Assembly: GCF_001465595.2 (NCBI RefSeq)
Contig: NZ_CP013481.2
Span: 5,429,968-5,493,967, forward strand
Source: Pandoraea apista
GTDB taxonomy: Bacteria > Pseudomonadota > Gammaproteobacteria > Burkholderiales > Burkholderiaceae
DNA: 64,000 nt
Direction of reading: 5' to 3'
Shown one piece after another: positions 18,495-27,335 of the stretch. Every line of letters begins with the position of its first letter. Position 1 is the stretch's first letter. Under the pieces are notes generated by a model. It did no database searches and was not told the DNA's origin. It saw only the letters and a program-made list of their open reading frames with translations. Both the position numbers and the translations under genes were made by a program.

Positions 18495-19349
18495 TCACTT
18501 TGCGTCCGATGGTTTGGAGTAGGGCTTCATAAACGTTGCCTTTGTGTAAGCCAGTCTGAAACCGGCCCGCTCCGTGTTTCGCGCACTTACGTTTTGCGCC
18601 CGCGCGGTAATGCTTGCCAAGGTGCAACCCGCCTCCCGCGCCGCAGACAATCTCGCGCGGATCAACGCAAGTTGAATACCTCGGCCACGATAGGCAGGGT
18701 GCGTGCTGGCAATGTAGAGATGCGCGATCTTACCCATTGGACTGGCAATAACGCTCATCCCTGCGGTACCCGCAATGTGCCCGTCGAGCGTGGCGGCAAA
18801 GCGCGTGGTATCCGTTCGTGCGGCAGCGATCAGGGCAAGCGCTTCCAGGAGGGCTCGCGGCCGGGGCTTCGCCTGCATTTCGAATCCCGCCACGGAATGC
18901 GAGACAAACGTGTTCGCCGCAACGGATCGGCCGGTCGCGATCTCTATGCCGTCGGGCGGCAGAATTTCAACGTCATCGTCCCTCAGTTCACGGACATAAG
19001 TATTGCTGAACGCGTTGACCACGTATCCGCGCGCCGATAAAACAGCAAGCGTGGAAGGGGTGGCGTGGGGGCACACGTCGATCTCGACATCGAGCGCTCG
19101 CGCATGGTATTGCGCCTCAAGTTGCTCGATCGCTTCATCGCTGACCGCGACGCCCATACCAAGACCGGTAACGTGATTCAGTTTCCGTCCAAAGGCAGGG
19201 TCGGTGAACGCGGCGATCCCCCCGCAGACGTTAAATGTGCAAACGTCTTTTCGCTTCGTGATGTCACGCAACGTTGCCACCTGTTGAGCTAAATGCTGCG
19301 CCTCAACAAATTCCAAAGTGTGGGCGATTTCAGGGCCAGTCAGAATCAT
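18495..19349 (-). CDS. GNAT family N-acetyltransferase
   Basis: A 284-residue protein whose C-terminal part (about 145-280) is a GNAT domain. The acetyl-CoA loop is YRGRGIQLALI, preceded by the strand KIAHLYIASTHPA. The N-terminal half (HVTGLGMGVAVSDEAIEQLEAQYH and later) resembles a degenerate first GNAT domain, giving a two-domain architecture seen in several uncharacterised families. The start at 19349 (MILTGPEIAH) is chosen since upstream in-frame residues look non-coding. The substrate is unknown. It lies immediately beyond tRNA-Leu in a slightly more AT-rich accessory-like region. Confidence 0.85.
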   Translation of the reverse strand: MILTGPEIAHTLEFVEAQHLAQQVATLRDITKRKDVCTFNVCGGIAAFTDPAFGRKLNHVTGLGMGVAVSDEAIEQLEAQYHARALDVEIDVCPHATPSTLAVLSARGYVVNAFSNTYVRELRDDDVEILPPDGIEIATGRSVAANTFVSHSVAGFEMQAKPRPRALLEALALIAAARTDTTRFAATLDGHIAGTAGMSVIASPMGKIAHLYIASTHPAYRGRGIQLALIRARLSAAREAGCTLASITARAQNVSARNTERAGFRLAYTKATFMKPYSKPSDAK

Positions 19350-19649
19350 TGCGATCGCATCCGGGAAAGTCTGAAGCTCCGATGTTCGCCCCGCGGGCGC
19401 ATGTGTACGGCGATGTAATGCGCTGAAATATACAGATCGTGGGCATCCACCATTTGGTGGATGCTGCTCACAACAACGGTTGTCTATATTTTGCTTGAAG
19501 CGCGCGCGTCCTGTCTGGCAAAGGCAGCCCAGACCGCTACGAAAGCAAGCGTCACGGCACGCAATACGTGCCCGATAGCCGTCCAGCCAATGCACGAAAG
19601 GAAATTACGGCCCCAGTTATCCAGCGCTTGAATTCGGAGAATCGATATC
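19350..19649. other. Intergenic region with a 22-bp palindrome
   Basis: This 300-bp gap separates the divergent GNAT gene and the first exported-protein gene. It holds a perfect inverted repeat, GCATCCACC (19443-19451) and GGTGGATGC (19456-19464), and a shorter ACAAC/GTTGT repeat just after it. It could be an operator for the GNAT gene or the trace of a mobile element end. No gene is seen. Confidence 0.5.
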
Positions 19650-20306
19650 GTGAGAATCTCAAAACTGCTGCCAAGTCCCCGCACGCGCGAATGGCACGAG
19701 ATTGCGCGCTACGTGGCCATTGTCATTGCCTTCGGCACGACGAGTTTGAGTGCGAACGCGGAATTCTATGCGTGGCGCGTCGGGACAACAAGTTACCGGA
19801 CGGGCACTGCGCAAATGGAGTACCAAGTCGTATGGTCGGTCGGGCAAAACCGAGACCAGGCGATTCAGAATCTGAACAAGACGACATGGATCGGGCCGCC
19901 GGTAGCACGAGTCGGCGGAGGGCAGACGCTGGACGAACTCACGAAGTGCCAAACGGCCGGGTACTTTGCCGTGATTCTGACAAGCCAGGCGCCGGCTGGA
20001 GCATGTGGAAAGTCCAGCAGAGCGGCTGCCTATAAGGCAGCGTTGAAGTCTTGCCAAAGCAAAGCCGATTGCACCTTCACCGCAAGCCCGAACCTTCAGA
20101 TTATTTCTGGATTCGATTCCGGTAAATATGCGGGTCCGAACCTTGCACCCAATCAGCAAATGAGCTTCCGATATCTGGGCGAACGCGTGGAAGAATGCGG
20201 GTTCAGTTTTATGACCGGGCGCAATGATCAATGCAGGGACACGACAAGCGGTAGTGCGGTAGTAACACCGTTCGATCCCCAGAGTTTCTTAGCAAAATAC
20301 AAATAG
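19650..20306 (+). CDS. Exported protein of unknown function, six cysteines
   Basis: A 218-residue protein that I do not recognise. A hydrophobic stretch at about 20-34 (YVAIVIAFGTTSLSANA) looks like a signal peptide with cleavage before EFYAWRV. The mature part contains six cysteines, suggesting up to three disulfides in the periplasm or outside. The GTG at 19650 is chosen because GGAG lies 10 bp upstream. It is the first of three consecutive plus-strand genes for small exported proteins, probably one transcript ending at the hairpin at 21341. Confidence 0.7.
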   Translation: MRISKLLPSPRTREWHEIARYVAIVIAFGTTSLSANAEFYAWRVGTTSYRTGTAQMEYQVVWSVGQNRDQAIQNLNKTTWIGPPVARVGGGQTLDELTKCQTAGYFAVILTSQAPAGACGKSSRAAAYKAALKSCQSKADCTFTASPNLQIISGFDSGKYAGPNLAPNQQMSFRYLGERVEECGFSFMTGRNDQCRDTTSGSAVVTPFDPQSFLAKYK

Positions 20307-20343
20307 CCGTACGAGAGCACGCTCGCTTCTGTCTGGAGGGCTC

Positions 20344-20724
20344 ATGCCACGACCCGCATGGAAGTCGTTATTCGCCGCCGTGTTTTTTCTTCCCGGCACG
20401 GTGTTCTGCGCAGAGGCATCGCACTCCGCAAGCTGCGAGGAGACATATTTGAAAGTCCCGTGTGATAACCACGGTGCATACACCTGCCGTCAAAAGTACC
20501 GCGAGTTAGCCTCGTGTCAGCAGGCCGAGCGCCGCGAACGCGAAGAGAAGCAACGGCAAGCAAAAGCGAAATCCGCAGATGCGAACGAACAGGCGGTGCA
20601 ACTTGTTAACAAAGCCAACAGCAAATTGCGAACCCCGTCCGGGGACCACGCACCGGCAGGAGTCGTCTCTCCACGGTTGAACGATCACACCAGTGCCCCG
20701 CGAGAAGGCGGCCAATCGTTCTAG
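20344..20724 (+). CDS. Small exported protein with paired-cysteine helices
   Basis: A 126-residue protein of unknown function. The first 22-24 residues form a signal peptide. The mature N-terminus has cysteines spaced C31-x8-C40 and C48-x9-C58, compatible with a disulfide-clamped helical hairpin. A highly charged helical segment follows (about 60-85), then a Ser/Pro-rich tail. GGAGG sits just before the ATG. It is located 38 bp after the preceding exported-protein gene, in the same orientation. Confidence 0.65.
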   Translation: MPRPAWKSLFAAVFFLPGTVFCAEASHSASCEETYLKVPCDNHGAYTCRQKYRELASCQQAERREREEKQRQAKAKSADANEQAVQLVNKANSKLRTPSGDHAPAGVVSPRLNDHTSAPREGGQSF

Positions 20725-20818
20725 TGCGGATGTCGCCGATCGCGCAGCGTTGGCTGTCCTCCACGCGTACCTCGAAACTGGAACGCCGCAAGTCATTTAA
20801 TTTTGGAGCCCATGTCAC

Positions 20819-21286
20819 ATGAATGCACATCTGTTGCGAATATTAGCCGCGTTGATTCTGGTTGCCGGATTCGGCTTGTCCAGCCAAGCTTGGGCCGGGG
20901 TCACTTACGGCGTCGATGACGCGCGCATTCTTTCGCAGATGGATCAAGGTTGCACCAGCCCCAACTGCGAAAGAAATTCCATTCTTCCCATCACGAACAG
21001 TACGGGTGAAGCGGCTGTATGCATTCAGCCCGGCACCGAAAGTGCGAGCTATACGTACACCGGCTCGAACCAATTGGTACTCGTCTACGGTTATCACAAC
21101 GCCTGCGGATTCGTCTCCTTCGTCTGGGTCAAGCATCAGGGGCAATGGCATAACGCCGGCCTGGCACAGCCGCGTCAGAATGTTGCCGTAGGAATCGTTT
21201 TTGACACGCCGCAAGGCAACCCGCCCAACGTCATCATGTTTTGCCGTACTGCCGGGGCGCCACGCGACGATCTGCATTGCCAGTGA
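20819..21286 (+). CDS. Small exported protein of unknown function
   Basis: A 155-residue protein with a clear signal peptide (residues 1-26, LAALILVAGFGLSSQAWA then GVTYG). The mature part has six cysteines and is rich in Gly, Asn and aromatic residues, with a beta-like pattern (SYTYTGSNQLVLVYGYHNAC). No family recognised. GGAG lies 12 bp before the ATG. It is last in the run of three exported-protein genes and is followed by an intrinsic terminator. Confidence 0.7.
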   Translation: MNAHLLRILAALILVAGFGLSSQAWAGVTYGVDDARILSQMDQGCTSPNCERNSILPITNSTGEAAVCIQPGTESASYTYTGSNQLVLVYGYHNACGFVSFVWVKHQGQWHNAGLAQPRQNVAVGIVFDTPQGNPPNVIMFCRTAGAPRDDLHCQ

Positions 21287-21340
21287 AAATACGTGATGCA
21301 CTAATTGCTATTTGACGTCATCGGACAACCTTGTTTATCG

Positions 21341-21362
21341 CCGCTCTTGTGAGCGGTTTTTT
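21341..21362 (+). terminator. Intrinsic terminator after the exported-protein genes
   Basis: The stem CCGCTC/GAGCGG with a TTGT loop (21341-21356) is followed by six T residues. It is a textbook rho-independent terminator 55 bp after the stop of the third exported-protein gene. Confidence 0.9.
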
Positions 21363-21436
21363 GCCCGTTGCGAGCATTCCTGAATTCGGATTTGCTGTTT
21401 TCACAGGCATAGAACGACGAATCTCCGGGAGTCCAT

Positions 21437-22432
21437 ATGCCCAATATGCCCAGACGCGCTTTGCTTACCCTGCTGTTGTGGACCTCTGCGGTCTGCGCGC
21501 AAACACCGGCCTGTGTCGGGTCTGCCGCTCCCCCCTATCAAGGGCCGCTCTTTGACGCGATGGCGCAGACCGACCAGTGGCTTGACATCGACTCCGCAGT
21601 GGCGACTGCGAAACGCAACGGCGTAACCGGCATTGCGCTGTTCGCCCGTGTGCATAAGAAGCAGGACGGGCGCTCGCTGGTTAATCACGCGGCCGAGAAA
21701 AACCCGGGCTTCATCCTTGTGGGCGCGCCCAAGCTGTTCGACATGCGCGGCGACCTGGATAACAGTTACGTATCCGACGTCTTGAAAGGCGTCGACGCGC
21801 ACCGATACGCGTTCGTCGGCGAGATTCTGTACACCCACGGAGACAAATCTGGCGGCGAGGTCACCGCCAGCGGGGAGCGCTATATCGACCCCACCCGCGC
21901 CGGTACTTCCAAGCTCATCAGCGGTTTGCAGGGCAAGTCGGTACCCGTGATGACGCATTGGGAGGTCTACGACTGGGAGCGCGACCGGCCGTTGTTCGAC
22001 AAGCTTTACAGCACCTACCCGGATCAGGTCTTCGTCTGGCCGCACCTGGGATTCGCCGACGCCCAGCAAGCCACGGCAATGCTCTCCGCCCATCCAAACG
22101 TCTGGGCGACACTATCGAAGAAGGAAAAGGCGGGCGAGAATCTTGCCGACAGCGACAAGGAAGACGATATTGGTCCTCCCGTCATCGATGCTTGCGGCGT
22201 ACTGCAACCCGATTGGAAGGCGATCATGATCCGCTTCCAAGACCGGCTGCTGTTCGCGACCGACGCGCATAAAGCCGGTCGCTGGTCACGCTACGCCGAT
22301 ATCGTCACTCGCTGGCGCGCGATCCTGGGACAACTGCCGCCGGACGTCGCCGAGGAAATTGCTTACCGGAATGCAGCGAAGCTGTACGGCGTCACGCCCG
22401 GCTCGGCAACACCGGCCCAAGCGCTGCACTGA
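21437..22432 (+). CDS. Exported amidohydrolase-like (TIM-barrel) protein
   Basis: A 331-residue protein with an N-terminal signal peptide (about 1-22, LLTLLLWTSAVCA). The rest resembles amidohydrolase-2-type TIM barrels: a VWPHLGFADAQQA segment near 195 (barrel His) and a C-terminal RLLFATDAHKAGRWSRY segment (about 273-289) with the conserved Asp, followed by the YRNAAKLYGV ending typical of the family. The usual N-terminal HxH metal motif is not obvious, so activity is uncertain. It may be a divergent or non-metal member. It stands alone between two terminators. Confidence 0.72.
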   Translation: MPNMPRRALLTLLLWTSAVCAQTPACVGSAAPPYQGPLFDAMAQTDQWLDIDSAVATAKRNGVTGIALFARVHKKQDGRSLVNHAAEKNPGFILVGAPKLFDMRGDLDNSYVSDVLKGVDAHRYAFVGEILYTHGDKSGGEVTASGERYIDPTRAGTSKLISGLQGKSVPVMTHWEVYDWERDRPLFDKLYSTYPDQVFVWPHLGFADAQQATAMLSAHPNVWATLSKKEKAGENLADSDKEDDIGPPVIDACGVLQPDWKAIMIRFQDRLLFATDAHKAGRWSRYADIVTRWRAILGQLPPDVAEEIAYRNAAKLYGVTPGSATPAQALH

Positions 22433-22522
22433 GCCGTTACCCAACCGGAAAAGCAATGCGGGAATAATCTCGCCCTGACAACACCAAGTATCATCCGGGC
22501 ATGTACCGGAGATATTCGGAAA

Positions 22523-22557
22523 CCCGCGACGGCGCCACGCTTCGCGGGCTTTTTATT
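22523..22557 (+). terminator. Intrinsic terminator upstream of the SSB-like gene
   Basis: CCCGCGA (22523-22529) pairs perfectly with TCGCGGG (22542-22548) and is followed by CTTTTTATTTT. It ends transcription from the amidohydrolase-like gene. Confidence 0.88.
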
Positions 22558-22703
22558 TTCCGCCGCCTCCGGTCGATCTTCATGACGGCCCACGAAACAT
22601 CGGGCAACATGAAGGCACTTCAGACTCGTCCCCGTTCCGTTGCGGCGAGTCCCACACACAGCATTGCGCGATTCGCTCAGCCGAATCGCCCGGGAGAATT
22701 ACG

Positions 22704-23093
22704 ATGATTGACGGCCTGATCGGCGGCAAACTGTACGGCAAGGCTGCACAGCGCACTGGACAAAACGGACACCCCTTCGTTACCGCGAAGGTTCGCGCAA
22801 CGGGCGGAGACGGCGATGGCGATGCGATCTTCGTCAATGTGATTGCCTTCAGCGAGACAGCCATCAATGCGCTGCTGGCGCTCGAAGACGGCGATAGCGT
22901 GTCGATATCCGGCTCGCTCACGCCGAAGGTGTGGACCGACCGCAATGGCGAAACGCGTCCCGCGCTCGATATGGTCGCCACGCTCGTGATGACCGCGTAT
23001 CAGGTCAAGCACAAACGGGCCACGACCCGGGGCGACGCCAGCCCCGCGCACGACGCGGACGCGGACATTGACGACGGCGACAGCCCCCACTGA
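22704..23093 (+). CDS. SSB-like single-stranded DNA-binding protein
   Basis: A 129-residue OB-fold protein similar to single-stranded DNA-binding proteins: an N-terminal LIGGKLYGKAAQRTGQNG strand pair, then FVTAKVRA and a central FVNVIAFSETAINALLALEDGDSVSISGSLTPKVW segment that matches the core of SSB/PriB-like domains. It lacks the long Gly/Gln linker and the acidic DDDIPF tip of housekeeping SSB, though the tail ends in an acidic Asp-rich segment (about 115-126). A GGGAGA ribosome-binding site precedes the ATG. Such short stand-alone forms occur in phages and integrated elements. It converges on the gamma-glutamyltransferase gene. Confidence 0.78.
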   Translation: MIDGLIGGKLYGKAAQRTGQNGHPFVTAKVRATGGDGDGDAIFVNVIAFSETAINALLALEDGDSVSISGSLTPKVWTDRNGETRPALDMVATLVMTAYQVKHKRATTRGDASPAHDADADIDDGDSPH

Positions 23094-23100
23094 TATCCCG

Positions 23101-24741
23101 TCAGACGGCCAACGCCGCGCCATCGCTGCGCGGATCGTGGGCGCCCGTCGCCCATCCGTCGGCAGCTATCGCAATCACCCCCGCCTGCCCCGCCAGCGGG
23201 CTGTGGCTCGGCAATGCCGCCAGGGCATGGCCGCGCTGCGTCAGAGCGGCGAACACGTCGTCTCCCGCATCGCGCTCCAGCTTCAGATTGTCCCGGCTGT
23301 CGGAAAAGGTACGGCCAAGCAGAAAGCGCGGTTGCGAGAGCGCTTCGTACGGATTCAGACCGTAGTCGATCAGCCGCGTCAGCAGGGCACATAGCGTCTG
23401 CGGCTGACCGTCCGCCCCTTGCGTGCCGTACAGCAGGCGAGGGCGGCCGCCCTCCAGATAGATGCCGGGATTGAGCGTATGGAACGGCCGCTTACCTGGC
23501 ATCAACGCATTGGGATGTGCACTGCCCAGCGGTCGGAACGCCGCCCCACGGTTGTGCCACAGCACCCCCGTATCGCCCGCCATCACACCACTTCCCCAAT
23601 CGAAGTAGATCGTTTGCAACACACTGACGGCGCGCCCGGCGACGTCCGTCGCGGCGAAGTACACCGTGTCGCCCTCGCGAAAGCGATGCGGCCAGTCGAG
23701 CGCAGCATGGTCGTCGATGCGCGTCGCGGCCGCCGTCAAGTGTGCGTCGGACAACATCTCAGCCACCGGCACGTCGGCATATTCCGGGTCCGCCACGAAA
23801 CGGTCGCGATCGATGAACGCCTGTTTCACCGCCTCGACAAGCCGGTGGTAATACGTTGCGCTCCCATGCGCGCAATCGCGCAGCCCCAGTCGCGCGAGTA
23901 TCCCCATGATTTGCAGTGTGGTCACCCCTTGCGTCGGAGGGGGCAAGGTCGCCAGCACGCCGTCGCCGTAGGGCATTGTCAGTGCGGGCGACACGTGCAC
24001 GCGCGTGGCGGCAAGGTCGTCTTGCGTAATCGGTGAACCGGCAGCTTGCAGGCCCTTCGCCATACGCGAGGCCAATTCGCCTTCGTAGAAGTCGCGCGCG
24101 CCGCCATCGGCCAGCCGCCGGAGTGTTTGCGCCAGCGCCGGTTGACGAAACCGTTCGCCCGAAACCGGTGCGCGCCCACCCGGCAGGAATGTTTGCGCGA
24201 AGCCGTGCCACGTCGCCGCGTCGCCCATCTCGCTTGCGCGATACGCATACCAGAAGTCTTGCGAACGACTCACAGCAAAACCGTCTTCGGCGGCAGCAAC
24301 AGCCGGTGCGAGCAGCGACGCCCAAGACAAGGTGCCACCCCACGTATCGCGGCTCACACGATAGGCCGCCTCCCACGCCGCGACCGTCGCCGCCGTAGTC
24401 AGCGCAGAGGTGGGCCCGCGCATGGCGATCGCCGCGCCGTCGAGCAATGCCGAGGGAAGCCGCCGTGCCGCTTGTCCAATGCCTGAAACCGCGAGTGGCG
24501 ACGCGTCGCCTTGCGCCCCGTCGGCAATCAACCAGAAACCGTCACCGCCAAGGCCAGTGAAGTGCGGCATCGTGACGCACAACATGGCCGCGATCGCGAT
24601 GGCGGCTTCGATCGCGTTGCCGCCTTGTTGCAGCACAGTGCGGCCTGCCGCGCTCGCCAACGCATGCGGACTGGTGACCAATCCGGCGCGCCCGCCGGCC
24701 AGCCCCGCTGCCGCAGCGCCGGCAACATCTCGCGCCGTCAT
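23101..24741 (-). CDS. Gamma-glutamyltransferase family protein, no signal peptide
   Basis: A 546-residue Ntn-hydrolase of the gamma-glutamyltransferase family, made as one chain that self-cleaves. The likely catalytic Thr is in GDTVYFAATD (about residue 350). Also visible are the SPHALASAAGRTVLQQGGNAIEAAIA start and the FTGLGGDGFWLI segment. No signal peptide is seen, so it is probably cytoplasmic, unlike the periplasmic Ggt. Its ATG overlaps the stop of the LivMGF fusion gene (ATGA at 24738-24741), so translation is coupled to the importer. It may hydrolyse an imported gamma-glutamyl compound, or be a cephalosporin-acylase-like or oxamate-type relative. Confidence 0.88.
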   Translation of the reverse strand: MTARDVAGAAAAGLAGGRAGLVTSPHALASAAGRTVLQQGGNAIEAAIAIAAMLCVTMPHFTGLGGDGFWLIADGAQGDASPLAVSGIGQAARRLPSALLDGAAIAMRGPTSALTTAATVAAWEAAYRVSRDTWGGTLSWASLLAPAVAAAEDGFAVSRSQDFWYAYRASEMGDAATWHGFAQTFLPGGRAPVSGERFRQPALAQTLRRLADGGARDFYEGELASRMAKGLQAAGSPITQDDLAATRVHVSPALTMPYGDGVLATLPPPTQGVTTLQIMGILARLGLRDCAHGSATYYHRLVEAVKQAFIDRDRFVADPEYADVPVAEMLSDAHLTAAATRIDDHAALDWPHRFREGDTVYFAATDVAGRAVSVLQTIYFDWGSGVMAGDTGVLWHNRGAAFRPLGSAHPNALMPGKRPFHTLNPGIYLEGGRPRLLYGTQGADGQPQTLCALLTRLIDYGLNPYEALSQPRFLLGRTFSDSRDNLKLERDAGDDVFAALTQRGHALAALPSHSPLAGQAGVIAIAADGWATGAHDPRSDGAALAV

Positions 24742-27335
24742 GCGGCAGCTCCTGCCTCGTACTGACCGCCGAGATAGGCCGCCGCCAGACGCGCATCGCC
24801 CGCCAACTCGCTCGCAGATCCACTCGCACTCACGCGTCCCTCTTCCAGCACGTAGCCGCGATCGGCAATGGACAACGCCATCGCCGCCATCTGGTCGACG
24901 AGCAACATCGACAGCGACTCACGCCGCAAAGCGTCGAGCGACGCAAACAACTCCGCGATGACCTTCGGGGCCAGTCCCAGCGACGGCTCGTCGAGCAACA
25001 GCACACGCGGCGCCGACATCAATGCGCGCGCAATCGCAAGCATCTGTTGCTCGCCGCCGGAGAGCAAACCGGCGCGTTGATGTTGCCGCTGCCGCAAGCG
25101 CGGGTAGCGTGCAAACATCTGATCGATGCGTTTATCGAGCGTCGCCCGTGGCAGACGTCCACACGGAAACGCCCCAAGCCGCAAGTTGTCGAGCACCGAC
25201 AATTCCGCGAACACCTGCCGCCCCTCCGGCACCAGCACGACCCCCAATGCGGCGATCTTCGCGGCATCCAGCCGGGATAGATCGCGCCCGTCGAAGGTGA
25301 TGCCTCCGCTGACCGGACGATGCAACCCCGCGAGTGAGCGCATCAGTGTCGACTTGCCGGCACCATTAGCACCGAGTAGCGCGACCAGTTCGCCCTCGCG
25401 CACCTGAATCGATATGTCGTGCAGCACCGGCGCGGCACCGTATCCCGCGGTGAGTTTGCCCACGCCCAGCACCTCAGACGTTGTTGCAACGTCGCGCTCG
25501 ATCGGTTTGCCCACGTCCGCCGTCGATGCGCCAAGATAAGCCTGGCGAACACGCTCGTCGTGGCGAATCGCCGCGGGCGAACCCTGCGCAAGGAAGCGTC
25601 CCGCGTCGATCACGACAATGCCATCCGATACCCCCATCACCAGCGACATATCGTGTTCCACCAGTCCGACCGCCACACCGCTATCGGCGATCTCGCGCAG
25701 GAGCTTGCCGAGTTGCGCTTTGTCTTGCGTCGATAGTCCTGCCGCCGGCTCGTCGAGCAACAGCACGGCCGGACGCGTTGCCAACGCGCGAGCGATCTCT
25801 ACCAAACGGCGGTCGACGTGTGCAAGGTCCGCGGCCATCAGTTCCACATCGCCGTGATAGCCACAGGCGCGTAGCAGGGCGGTTGCGGCGTCGCGGCGCG
25901 CCTTGCTGCGCATGCGGGCAACGCCGAGCAAGCCGCCGAGTCTTCCCGCACTCAGCGCGAGCGTCACGTTATCCAGCACGCTCATGCCGCCGAACAATTG
26001 CGACGTCTGGTAGGTACGCGCCACCCCGTGCCGTGCGCTGTCGCACGCGCCGCGCGCTGCGAGCATGTCGCCACCGAGCGCACGCGTGCCCGCCTGCGGA
26101 CGATAGAAACCCGACAGCATGTTGAGAACGGTCGACTTGCCCGCGCCGTTCGGTCCGATCAGACTCGTCACCCGTGCGGCAGGCAGCTCGAACGACAGAT
26201 CGCTCACCGCTTTCACGCCGCCGAACGTCATGGCGAGGCCACGTGCGGCAAGGCTCTTGCGCTGCGCCTGAGCCAGCACTGGCAGCGCAAGCGGCGCGTT
26301 CGCGTCGACACCGGCGTCTCTCGACGAAGCGCCGCGGCGCGAGTTCCACCAAGCGCTCAACACGCCAATCACGCCGTTCGGCGCGCCCCACAATACAACG
26401 AGCAACAACACGCCGAAGCAAAGCAGGCGCAGGTTCTCGAGGCTCGCCAGCAACTCCGGCAGCAGCCCGACGACTACCGCGCCGACAAGCGGCCCGGCAA
26501 TCGTGCCGGCGCCGCCGATCATCACGACCAGCACGAACAGCAACGACTGGAGGAATGAAAACATGCCCGGCGTGACCATGCCTTGCAACGGCGCGAACAG
26601 GCCGCCCGCCAATCCGGCGAGCGCTGCCGAGAATGCGAAGGCCACCGCTTTGACGACCAGCGGATTGACACCGATCGACGATGCCGCCGTCTCGCTGTCG
26701 CGCACCGCACGCATGGCCGCCCCCCATGCGCCGCGGGAAATGCGCGCATAAATCAGCAGCGCCACGCCCAGCACGGCAAGGGCCGCTACGGCCACCACGC
26801 GCTCGCTTCCGGCAATGCCGAAGATGCCCGGAGGCATCACCCCCATCAAGCCGTTCTGTCCACCGGTCAGCGCACGCCACTCTACGGCGCCATGTTCGAC
26901 CATGAAGCCAAACGCAATCGTCACCATGGCGAGTCCCGGTCCGCGCACCCGCAGCGCGGGCAGCGCCAGCAGACCGCCAGTCAGCGCGGCGATCACGCCG
27001 CCCACGAGCCACGCGGGCCAGAACGGCCACCCCGCCTGTGTCGTCAGAATGGCCACGGCGTAGGCGCCTATGGCGTAGAAGCCCACGTGGCCGAACGACA
27101 CTTGTCCGGTCAATCCGAGCAGGAGATTCAGGCCCACGCCGCAGATCGCGAGCAACGCCACACCCGCGATCACCACGACAAAATAGCCGTTCACCACACA
27201 GGCGGCGCCGGCCATCGCCAGCAGTGCCGCCGCAAGACTCGCCGTCAGCGCAATGCCGTCACGGGCTCGCGTGGCCGCTCCACCGGACGCCGCCGCCGAA
27301 GCCTGCGGCCCGAGCCGCACAGGAATGTCGCTCAT
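24738..27335 (-). CDS. LivM-LivG-LivF fusion: permease plus two ATPases
   Basis: An 865-residue branched-chain-type ABC transporter polypeptide. Residues 1-330 are a LivM permease (GLTGQVSFGHVGFYAIGAYA at about 75-93). Residues 362-605 are a LivG ATPase with Walker A GPNGAGKST (394-402), a variant signature LAHVDRR (504-510) and Walker B VLLLDEP. Residues 620-860 are a LivF ATPase with Walker A GANGAGKST (655-663), LLSGGEQQ (757-764) and VLLLDEP. Usually these are three genes, or LivM-LivG at most. Its start overlaps the stop of livH (27332-27335), and its stop overlaps the gamma-glutamyltransferase start. The importer has an equal subunit ratio built in. The substrate is unknown. Confidence 0.93.
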   Translation of the reverse strand: MSDIPVRLGPQASAAASGGAATRARDGIALTASLAAALLAMAGAACVVNGYFVVVIAGVALLAICGVGLNLLLGLTGQVSFGHVGFYAIGAYAVAILTTQAGWPFWPAWLVGGVIAALTGGLLALPALRVRGPGLAMVTIAFGFMVEHGAVEWRALTGGQNGLMGVMPPGIFGIAGSERVVAVAALAVLGVALLIYARISRGAWGAAMRAVRDSETAASSIGVNPLVVKAVAFAFSAALAGLAGGLFAPLQGMVTPGMFSFLQSLLFVLVVMIGGAGTIAGPLVGAVVVGLLPELLASLENLRLLCFGVLLLVVLWGAPNGVIGVLSAWWNSRRGASSRDAGVDANAPLALPVLAQAQRKSLAARGLAMTFGGVKAVSDLSFELPAARVTSLIGPNGAGKSTVLNMLSGFYRPQAGTRALGGDMLAARGACDSARHGVARTYQTSQLFGGMSVLDNVTLALSAGRLGGLLGVARMRSKARRDAATALLRACGYHGDVELMAADLAHVDRRLVEIARALATRPAVLLLDEPAAGLSTQDKAQLGKLLREIADSGVAVGLVEHDMSLVMGVSDGIVVIDAGRFLAQGSPAAIRHDERVRQAYLGASTADVGKPIERDVATTSEVLGVGKLTAGYGAAPVLHDISIQVREGELVALLGANGAGKSTLMRSLAGLHRPVSGGITFDGRDLSRLDAAKIAALGVVLVPEGRQVFAELSVLDNLRLGAFPCGRLPRATLDKRIDQMFARYPRLRQRQHQRAGLLSGGEQQMLAIARALMSAPRVLLLDEPSLGLAPKVIAELFASLDALRRESLSMLLVDQMAAMALSIADRGYVLEEGRVSASGSASELAGDARLAAAYLGGQYEAGAAA

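Noticed and set aside
22501..22707. Small 68-residue protein
   Set aside because: The frame runs through a perfect terminator hairpin (22523-22548) and lacks a ribosome-binding site.
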